The notes under the pieces were generated by a model that saw only the letters and a list, made by a program, of their open reading frames with translations, did not search any database and was not told the origin of the DNA. 64,000 nt of DNA from contig CM041538.1 of assembly GCA_023238725.1 (NCBI GenBank), positions 3,602,380 through 3,666,379 on the forward strand, read 5' to 3'. The DNA is from Scortum barcoo (taxonomy: Eukaryota; Chordata; Actinopteri; Centrarchiformes; Terapontidae). This document shows, in pieces, positions 44,385 to 55,400 of this stretch (positions are counted from its first letter, which is position 1; each line of letters opens with the position of its first letter). Position numbers and translations under genes: made by a program.

Positions 44385-46375
44385 TTAGCTGCGCTTTACT
44401 GCCACCTGCTGCCTCAGCTTCTCCCTCCTCTTCTTCTCGAGCCTGGAAAAGGAGAAGAGCGATAATATTTAGTGTGTGAAGGTTTCTGTTGTACACGTGT
44501 GTGTGCTTTCCTACAAAGTCCCTCCACTGTCTTCTTCTTCATGTGAGAAAATTCTTATTTTAAGATTACATCAAAAGATAAATTCACATTTTAGGCAACA
44601 AATTGGATACAAGAATTTTCAAAGAAATGTGACTTAATTTTCCAATCACTTGAAGGTGCAATGATTTGAAGCAGCACTATTTTATTGAATCCATTATAAA
44701 TAATAACAATTTCTACTTAAAACAATAGAATATGTTATATAAAATTAAGATAATATAAAATTAATCAATTAAACTCATTCAACTACAATCAATCAAACAA
44801 AAACAGATGAAATTCACTGATTCTGCTCCTAAAACCTGAATATTTTCTGACAGTCATGACAATTAACTAAATAAGATAACAATACAATGTACATATATAT
44901 ATATAGAATGATTAATCAAGAAAGCAATCGGAAAATAATTGTTAGTTACAGACCCACAGAAAACATAAAAATAGTGCTTTAACTGACTGATATTCTAATA
45001 ATAATTAAATAATCTGTTAATTATATATCTAATTGATTATCAAGTCATTTCAGTCTATAAAATGTCAGAAATTAGCAGAAAAAAATGAGTCAATACAGGT
45101 TCCCAGAGCCCGAAGTGCAAAACAGTCCAAAACCCAAAGACACTCAACTTACAGTGACAGAAAACAGCAATTAGAGTCAAGAACCACAAAATGATTAATT
45201 CATTCTGATGAATGAACTATCTATTATAATCAATATTCTGTTGGATCATCTTATCACTCCAGCACTAACAATGAGTTAACAATGTACTGAGTGTGCTGTA
45301 AATCAGTGAATCCATGCTGATATCTGAATCTTTTTCCTCAGTGTGTGTGTGTGCTGTGTGTTAGGTCACCTGCAGCTTCGAGCCTCCACCAGCTCCCTCA
45401 GCTGGTCCTCCGCCGCTCTGAGCTCCTCCAGGCTCTGCTGGTAGCTGAGGTCCCCTGAGCCCGACCTCTCCAGGAGGGAAACCTGGTTTGTCAGCTCGCT
45501 GGTTCGATCCCGCAGCCGCTGGATGGACATGTACAGGTTCTCGTCGTCCGCCTCCTGCAGCCGCGGTGACAGATGGACAACAGCATCACAAGTGGAAGTT
45601 TCAGCTCGTGCATAGACTTTCAGCAAGTAACGAATGAAAGGAAATTCAGTTTAGAAATGAACTAAATTAGTTAAATGAAAATGTTAATAATGACATGGTA
45701 TTGATGTCAATCATGTTTCCTAGTTAGAAGCGAGAAAAGAGTGAGACCTTTGCGTTGACGATCTCTATATGGACCAGCAGTGCCGCCAACTCCAGCTCCT
45801 CACTGTAGCTGTTTTTCAGAGGGATGCTTCTGTAGCCTGACAACACACAAGGCAGAACTAAATCAGCTCCACCTAACCCTCCCTCAGACTCACAGCGGAC
45901 GTTAAACAGCTATGACATTTAATGCAAACGGGGGTTTTGCAGAACCATCCTAAATCAGCGCATTACTCCACCTGTTCTCAGCAGACGGACGGGGTAGGTC
46001 GCCTGCGCCAGGAAGTTAGGGTCACTGAACATGTCCTCCTCGTAGACAGTGAAGCGCAGGAAGGAGAAGGTGGGGTTGTGGATGTCAAACACAAACTGCT
46101 TCTGCACCCACACAGGATTCAGGCCGTTATCAGCTGGGCGGGGGTCAGGAGGAGGAGGAGACAGTTAGCACCAGTGCACATAGTAAGACATGAATGTATG
46201 GATGAATAGGGGTAGGGGTTTCACAGTAATGTTGTGGCGACGAGGCAGCAGCCGTCTTACCTACAACGTCTGTTTTGCACTTGCAGCTGTCGTAATCAGC
46301 TCCACAGATCTCCACCTCCACAAACGGACAGACAATGCTGCGGCCATTTTTAGGCAGGTGACGAGCTCCCAGCAC
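44385..46375 (-). other. plcg1: plcg1 C2 domain and coiled-coil tail (exons 28-32)
   Basis: VLGARHLPKNGRSIVCPFVE, NPVWVQKQFVFDI, FLRFTVYEEDMFSDPNFLAQ and GYRSIPLKNSYSEELELAAL make up C2. The last two exons read EADDENLYMSIQRLRDRTSE, LTNQVSLLE, SLEELRAAEDQLRELVEARS and RLEKKRREKLRQQ, a charged coiled coil. Human PLCG1 ends differently, while PLCG2 ends with a related ELYSSCRQLRRRQEELNNQ-type tail. Confidence 0.8.
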
Positions 46376-46660
46376 CTGATACAGGAGGAGAGGAGGAGCA
46401 CACACAACAGTTAAAATGACTGCCCGAACAAAACCAGTCTCACTACCGGCTCAGTCCAGGTTGTCTTGAGTCTGTTCTGCCTCTGAGCAGCCTGACCTGT
46501 AACTGGATGGTGATTGGCTCCACGTGTAAGGTGTCCTTGTCGAAAGGGTCAAAGGCGTCGTCCCTCATGACGTCCGGCTGGGGAACGTAGCCGCTGCCAC
46601 CTCCGAGCATGAAGAGGGCCTGGTTCAGCTGCATGGGTTTATCTACGCACACACACACAC

Positions 46661-46692
<32 letters not shown>

Positions 46693-49600
46693 TTCCATAA
46701 TCAGTACAGATGCACACTCATATCTCATATGCCTGCATGTGCTCATTGTCACACAGTAAAATAAAAAACACTCCAGACAATTGTTCTTATCTTTTTTAGT
46801 TCTTACATAAAAGAAAGTGATGTCCACTCAGAACTCCTCACATCATTCATTCATCTTTGTAAATATCTGAACCAAACGGTGATTCTTTCTTCTCAGATGT
46901 TTTATTTGAATAATCTGCCTGAAGAGGTAAAATGATCAGAAGAGCAGAAGCAGAACCCCTCAGATTTATGAATTGGGTGCAGCACGTGTCATTCTTGTTG
47001 AACTGACTGAAAGGTTAAAGTATATTTATCTCCCTCTGGTGGCCACTTATCTCAGGATATCGAAGGCAGGCCAAATCTGATTATTAGTGTCGCTAATCAG
47101 AAGACATAAACATACACACGTGGACGAAATTGTTGGTACCCTTCTGTTAAAGAAAGAAAAACCCACAAAGGTCACTGAAATAACTTGACACTGACAAAAG
47201 TAATAATAAATAAAACATTCCTGAAAATTAACTAATAAAAATCAGACATTGCTTTTGAATTGTGGTTCAACAAAATCATTTTAAAAAACAAACTGGCCAG
47301 GACAAAAATGATGGTGAGTTTTTCTTTCTTTAACAGGAGGGGTGGGGTACCAACAATTTTGTCCACGTGTATATTTTAATGTACCAGAAAGCATCAGTTT
47401 TAAGGAACAGAACACAAAGACGAGTAGAAAATGAGTCAGATTTGTGAATAAGTTATTGCAACTGAACCAGTATTTAACATCTTACTAATTTTAGCTGCAG
47501 CTGTAACACTGCACATTCAAATATTCAAATATTACAAAATAGAAAAGAAGCAGAGGCGATACATGAGGTCTTGTTACTTATTTCCAAATGTTTCCTTTTT
47601 TCTTTCCCCTTTATGAATTTGTATCTGAGATATGATAAATAAAGTTACTGCTTAATTTGACATCTGTCTCTGACACATTCTTTGTGTACCTGAGAGCTAC
47701 AGTGTGTACTTCTCCACGTGCACACTGGCACACTGACCTGGGGTCTGGAAGTTGAGCGCGACCAGCTGGGAGCCACAGAGCCACATGGGCAGCGGGTCGT
47801 AGTTGGAGGAGTCCAGCCTCTGTCCTCGGGGGTAAACTCTGGAGAGCTGGCGGCGGTTGTACTGCAGGAAGCGCTTCCCTCTGCCGCGCGTCGCAAACTT
47901 CTCCGCCTTTGTCTCCGGGAAGGACGACATGTCCCGGTAACAAGCCCTCTCCGTTCCGATTTCTGGAAGCAAATCACGCGAACAGTGACAATAAATGACA
48001 AACAAGCAAACAAAGTGAGGCAAGAGAAGGAGAGCAGTTTGATCCTTACTGTCCTCGTTGAAGGGGACAGGTCTGCAGTAGACCACCAGCTCTGACAGCT
48101 CCACCGCGATCTTTTTCCTCCTCTCCATCTGCTTCTCTTCCTGCATCTGTTACCATGGAAATAAGCCAACCAGAGGTATCAGAAATATTAAAACGACTTT
48201 ATTCTGAGTGAGCAGAAATACAGTCACAAAAAGGAAAAAAAAACTTAAGATTAAGTTAAGTTATTAAGATTTGTTTCAAACTTTTTGTTAGAATTCAGTT
48301 TGAAATTCTTCATATTTTTTTTAATCTTCCTGCTGCAGTGTTGAAAATCATTCCCAAGCTTCGGATTGCGTCACTTTGGTCGAACTGACCCGTGCGTCAG
48401 CGTTCTGCGTGGCCTCTCTGATCTTGCTAACCCAGCAGTTTAGGTCCTCCAGGCTGTCGGCTGCCACGTCCAGGGTCTGAACCGGGTGAGAGGACAGCTG
48501 CTGGGAGTGGATGGTGAACACGTAGGGCCGCGAATTCTTCCCGTCCTTGTGCACCACTGGACAGACAGACGGAGGGAGAGATGAGAGGACTGTGAGAAGA
48601 CAGTTGCTTTTTGACAAATTGATGACAAGATTTTTTAGTCTTTAGGCAATTTGATGTAAGGGACAACAGGCAACAACAAAATGTTGCTTATCTAGTAACA
48701 GAAGAAGAACAGGAACACTAAACAGGAATTAATCAGTGTTAACTTCCTATTTAAGGTAAAAATAGGGGAAAAAACACACCAAAATAGTGAAATTTGCAAC
48801 CTTTTGTATAACTGCCATAAAATCCATGGAAAAATGTGATTGCTTAAAGATGAACCAGGCCAAAAGTCTCTCTGGTGTGAAAATCAGCAAGTATATTTAC
48901 GTGTTAGATTTGGTTGGTTGGTTTTAGAACAGATTCATTATTTAGAGTAGCGCAGTGACCCGGCCAAATGTGAGATGATATTCACCCAATCAGTTTAATA
49001 TGGAAATGATGCAGCATTTCTACATTTAACCATAAATACAGATCAAAGAGTTTGTAAATTGTTCTGTTTTTTTCCTTGAAGTAGCCGATAGATTCCAAGA
49101 CTGTTTTTTGCTTTATCATGATGTACAGTTTTTGACAGGATGTGAGGTTAAACTGCATAACTTAAACTGGTTGACACCTTCATCTGTCATTAACTAGTCA
49201 CACTTAAAAAAAGTCTCTCTGAGCATCTGGTACGGCTTCATAAAAACTCAATGAAATCTCTCAGCTGGTTGCCACGGGAACAGCCTTGCTGATGGGACTC
49301 ACCTACATGGCAGGTGGGAACGTCAATGAAGCCTTTGAGGAATGTTCCTAGAGGACTGTTCTCTGTGGACTGAGGCGACAGAATAACACAAAGATATACA
49401 GATTATGATTGAAAAAGCAGGCCGATCATTGGACGCTCTGCTCCGTGTCAGAATCCAAACTCACTGCTTCATCCAGCTCTCTGGTGGGAGAGCTGGGAAC
49501 CTCCTCCACGTAGTTTGCAGGAAACCACAGCTGTTTCTTCCCTCCGTAGTCTCCTCGCCACCTGCAGACAGCACACAGGCTCATGACAAGCTGCTCTCGA

Positions 49601-52441
49601 TGTAAAGGGGACTGTGCGGTGCAATAGACACAGGAAGTCAACGCTGAGCTCCACTCACCAGCCGCCCTCCTGCTTATCCACATTGAGGATGAGCGCCTGT
49701 TTGGGGAAGCAGAGCTCGTCTTCCCTCTGAGCTCTGTAGTCATACAGAGCTTTGACCGTGCACTGAAACACAGCAGCAAAGATCATCAGGCTTTTCCAAC
49801 TACTGCCTGCCACGGTGTATTTCTAGAAACAACCACTGGGGGCGCCAGAGTCGGATTAAAATCCTGTTTGGGAGTTTCCACTTCAACACCGGTCATATAC
49901 TACAAGTATCCCTTTTTTAACTTCTCTCTGTCTTCTTGTCTTCCTCCTTTAATGTGTCAGTTCCTTTTTTTATTTTCCTTTAACTTATCTGAGAGCACAA
50001 AAATCCCAACAACAAAACTACACGTTTACTGTCAATCCTTAGAAAATGTACACTGGCAATACTTCTACAGTTACATTACAGAGCTGAATGCAGATAATCC
50101 CTGTATTTGTACTGCTATGGGATTAATACTTTGTTTACTGCTGACGATTGTAGAAAAGTGTCCAGATTATCTTTAAGGGTTGAACTGAATCAGATAACCA
50201 TTTACTAAATGATAAGATATGATAATCAGTCAATAATCAAACACTGATCCAGCTGGAGGTTCATAGTACAAACTGAGTGACTTACCCGTGCTGTCGGCAT
50301 CTTATTGGCCTCCACATAGAAATGAGGAGTGCGGACCTCATAGAGCGCCCCATAGTCAAGCTCCTGACAGATACACAACAAAACAGTAGTTGAAACTCCC
50401 TTTCCCCCATTGATTTACTACTGAAGGGTTTCTGACTACACATATGAAGAAGGATGATCTAAACAAAACCTTGATGATATTTATGTGGTGCAAACAAAAT
50501 GACTGTTTACTGCTACATAACTGCTTCTGAAGACATTAAACTGCACTTGTCCTACTTTTCAGTCAGTCGCTGGTTTCCATTCTGTTCATTTTACAGTGGT
50601 ATAAAAAAAAAAACTTACGGAAACATGAAAATTGAATTGCACTGAATTAAAACTTGATTTTAAGGTCTGCAGTATTTTTGCATTTAAATTCAGTCTGATG
50701 TGCAGATTTATTAGAAAGATCTGCACTGCATTGTCAAGCAGTTATTGTGAAATTCAGTCAGAAATCAGAATTTATTTATCTATTAATGAATCTACTAAAT
50801 GAATCAAGAAGAAGTTTGATGATTGAATATTTGTCTTTTATCAAGCAAAAATAGCAAAAAACAAAAACACCCAACATGGAGGCGTTGCATTGTGATGGAC
50901 ATTTTCTAATTTTTTCTGACATTTTATGGACTGGATGTTAATTTGATTGAGTAACTAACCGTGGTGCCCATCCGGTCCAGAGTGTCCTCATTGATGGGGT
51001 ATCGGAGCCTCATCTTGCGGTACAGAGGATGTTTCTCATAGTAGCTCACAAGGTCGACCAGACTCTCAAACTCTGCTGAGCTGCCCAACATGAAGAGACG
51101 GCCCTCCTGCTGGATACGACAGTGTTTGATCTTCCCCTCCGCCCTGCAGACAGATGGATGTCAGTGGAGAAGCCGCAAAAAAGGGACATCATCTCATGTT
51201 TGATGAGTAGACGTCGTCTTGCGATTGTGAGTGAGTTTCCTACCTGAAGGAGATGGCATAGGAGTTGTGTTCGCTGCGTTTTCGGACCAGGAACGCTCCG
51301 TCTCTGGGAACTCGCATCAGCATGTGTTCAGCCTGAACGCGGGACAGACTGGAGTGGTACCACCTGGGAACCACAAAACTATTTTAACTTTTTTTGTTTT
51401 TTTTAATTCAGTGATCAAAAGGCAAGTTCTGACCCACGACGTCGTTGCAGGCTCCGATCACTCACTCTCTGCTCTCGTGTGCGTTGGGCTGAGGCACGGG
51501 ATTGCCCAGCCTCATCTCGAACTCGTTGCAGCGCAGAGGCGTGTCTCTGTAGTGGCAGATGAGGCGGTAGAGGCTGTCGAACACCAGGTTGTCAGTCAGG
51601 TAGAAGCGGGTGGAGCCGGACTCCTGACGTGAATGGATCCTGCAGTGCTGCACTCGACCGGAGCGCCTGGAAGGGGAGGAGGAGGGGTGGGACTGAGTCA
51701 TTATGTTGATCTCTACGAATCGCTCATGAATCTCAGGCTGAGGAGAAGAATTAAACTTTCAATACTTCCATAATTTGTTCAGATTTTACTCACATCGCAA
51801 CACAAAATTCCTGTTTGATTTGAAAATTGTTCTCTAAATGCTGCTGAACTCTGCTTCACTGAGCTCAAAGGGTCATTCTTGTTCAGTCTGAACACACTTG
51901 CTTATTGTTTCTGTCACATGTTGTGGCCTTTCTCACCTTTCTTCTTGTTAGTTTGACTGAAATCCTCAACTCAGGTCACATAACAGTTAAACCTTCTCCA
52001 TAAGGACAGAGAAACGCCACCCACTGAGTAAAGGCCATGTGACTGAAAGTTTGTAAAACAAAATGTAAACCGTTTCACATTTTTATCCAAAAGTTCTCCA
52101 ATTCCCATTTCTCTCTCTCTTTTCTTCTTTCCCACTGGAAAAAAAAGACCAAAGAGAGGAAGCTGATGTCACTCTGAGTAGCCTTCCTGTGAGGCGTTAC
52201 TGACCAGAACGAGAGGGTGTAGTCTCCCACAAACGTCTCACTCTCACGAACCAGGAAGGTGCCGTCTTTGGCCCCGCCCTCGCAGTACTCCTGCAAGAGC
52301 TTCTCCGCCACCTGTCGACCGTCGCGACCTCCGCCCAGCCAGCTTCCCGTGGAACCAGCGCTCCGCACAGTGCTGCACGTTGTTGTTACACTCCTAAGGA
52401 ATTACAGAAAAGAGTGAGGAAAAACTGAACAAGAAAACCTG

Positions 52442-52474
<33 letters not shown>

Positions 52475-55400
52475 CACCTCTTTGCCTTCCTCGTCCTCCT
52501 CTTCATCAGTGGTCTGGTAGTGAGACGTCTCCTCTGAGTAGTAAATCTTATTACTGGTCAGAACAAAATAGTGTGGAGTCCACGTCTGTAAATTACACAG
52601 AAACACATTTGAGAAACCCTCTACGGCACACTCACTGGATGTGTTAGGGAGGATCACTCTGACACACGCACGTGGTCGATGGGGTCTTCGAGGTAAAGGA
52701 TGCCGTTCTTCAGGGAGTTGCTGATGTCGTTCTCAGAGTAGCTGGCTGACGTCACCTCTTCGTAAAGCGTGCCCTCCACCAGTTTCTTGTGCTGTGACAC
52801 AGAGGCAAGACATGAGCCGCGCTGACGTACACAGACAACAGCTCTACTCTGCACTTCAACTGTGCTGTCCAAAAACACACTTCAGACCAACTCTCTCTCA
52901 TCCACCAGGTTTTTATGGAGGTCAGAGATCTTGCTCAAGGACACTGTAACTTTAACTTCACTGAAAGTTAGTGATGGATTCACCTACGTGAACCACAAAA
53001 AGAAAGACAACATGGATTTTCCTCTTAGCTTTGTCTTCTTGTATCTTAATTTCTAGACTGAGAACTGAGTCCCTTTGAAATGTGTCTTATGGCGATAACT
53101 TGATGCGTGATGATCTGAGTACCTTGATGAGGATCTTCCTGCGGAGCTGGTAGGGTGAGGGAAGCTCCTCCGCGTTGTTATCGACGGGCTTGGTGAGCAG
53201 CAGGTCTCCAAACACCTTCTTAAAGTGCGTGGCCATGTTCCTCTGCTGGACCACGCTGCAGTGGTCCTCGATGGACAAGATCACAGGATACCTGCACAAA
53301 CACAGCAGCGGGGAGGCAAACACATTTCAGTACGTTGGTACACAGTTGAAATGCCTCATTACATCAAATAAAAAGGCAGAATTACTATATATATCAACTG
53401 AAAAAAAAAATTTAAACATAGATTTTGAAGGCGGATGGCTGCTGATATCAAGCATAAAACTTGTAGTTTTAAGTAAAACATGTAGAACATGAGACAGATA
53501 ATCTGTGATAAAAATCAGACTCCTCTGGCTCCACCTGCTGCTTCTAAGCTCATTGGACAAGAATCCACCACACCTGAATCAAAACAACCAATCAGAGCAG
53601 AGTATTTACGGAGCTTCAGTCGCTAATTCAGGACGGATATAATCACTGATAAACAACAAGTAAACAACCAATCAAAGAGAAAACAACAGTTTCAAAGAAA
53701 AGATGGTAAACAGAAGAAGACCAATAAAGAAAAACGAGTTAAAAAGAGAGAATTAGATCGAGCGACTTTGTAGGGAGGAGCTTTGGAAGCGAACTGGAGC
53801 ACACAGAGAGAGGAGGAGGGAGCTGGAAGTGGAACTCGCTCAGGATTTCAAGCTACGTCCGACATCTTCTCAATCCTACCGACTGTAATGTAATCCACTT
53901 ACTCAGATGTGACAAAGGCATGTTCTTTGATGGTGTGCAGCACATCCAGGAATTTGATCTTGGAGGTTAAGGTGTGGCCATGGTAGATGATTGGCAGGTC
54001 GTCAGGTCCGTCCCAGCAGTCCACTGAGATCACAAAACACAGATTAATGTCCAAACCTCAACTGAGTCTTTTGTGGAAGCTTCTAGCTGTGCATACGCTG
54101 ACTTAAAAAGACCACGACAAAGCAAAACACAAACCAACACTTTCTATCTAATACGTAACAAGCACAGCAGACTGCTGCTTAAAGCCACCTTTTAATTTTC
54201 TTATCAAAAGTTGGAGTTCGAGACTCTTACGTTCAATGCAGCGGCAGCCCATCCTCAGGCAACGGGCATAGGCTTCTAGAGATGATTCACTGGAAAACTG
54301 GTCACCTGTCAGGTAGCTGAGAGAACAACAACAGGGGGAGAAGTTCATACGAGAAAAGGCACTAATGTATGATGTCATCAGAGACAATGTTATTATTTGC
54401 TGTTTTACAGAGCTAGAGTTTAATTTTTGTGAATTCATGGGGTCCAAATAATAATATTTTCCAATATTAATACAATATAACAGTAGGGAAATTTCACTGT
54501 TACAGTAGCTCAACAACAACAATTAAAGACAGAGATTAAATAATAGAGACAATATAAATACAAAAAAGCGACATTTTCCTAGAAAGTTTGGGGCCTCCTG
54601 AGACAAACTTTATTCATGAGGGTTGGTTTGTCTACATGGGTGTCTAAGATGTGAATATTTTGGAACATTTGAGACACACAAGTTGAGACCTACGTGTTGT
54701 GTGAGGAAGAGATCCAGTACTGCGACAGCGGCCGTTTCATGTCATCAGGAACAACCGGTGAAAGTCGAGGGTCGCATATAGAATTGTCTTTAGAGAACAG
54801 GAACGTGAGGAACTAGGAGCATAAAGCAACATGATCAGGTATGAAAGAGTAGGAACAAAGCTCAGGTTATTTCAGTTTGTGTGCACATTTGTGTGTCTTC
54901 AAAGAGCTTCACCTCATCAAGCTGGAGCATGGGCTCAGGCTGCGGCCCACCCCTCATGTACCCCATGAGGAACTCTCTGACACGGCTCAGATCCACCGCC
55001 CAGGAGTCCTGAGACGAGCCGGATAAAAAATGAGAACACAGCAGTTTCTAGAGAACAAGTCTGTGCGGTGCTGCCGGGCTGAATTCATTCTGTACCTTCT
55101 GGTCCATCTGTAAAAACTTCTGGAAATCGTAGAGGGAGATCTGACAAAGCTCCGGTCTGTCGACATTCCTGAAAACACAACGATTTTCAAGATGTCAGAC
55201 GGCAGAAGAGTCAAAGACAAAGAGGAGTTCAACTAAATGAGAGAGGAGACATGACACATTACAAATACAAATGTCTAGCAGCTGATCTCATTACTCTACC
55301 TATGCCAATTCTAATTACACCATTTTTTAGGTTAATGTCCCATAACGTGAAGAAAATGTTTCACATCCCTAGAGCCAGAGGAAAAAACATTAAAATACCA

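Larger units (their letters stand above)
46497..48556 (-). other. plcg1: plcg1 second half of split PH and Y box (exons 24-27)
   Basis: RPYVFTIHSQQ and LDVAADSLEDLNCWVSKIRE are the end of the split PH domain. IAVELSELVVYCRPVPF, MSSFPETKAEKF, RVYPRGQRLDSSNYDPLPMW, LCGSQLVALNFQTP and MQLNQALF form the Y half-barrel, including the substrate-binding Ser/Arg region. Confidence 0.9.

Noticed and set aside
47718..48095. Plus-strand open frame opposite plcg1 exons 25-26
   Set aside because: Antisense shadow of the conserved Y-box coding sequence.
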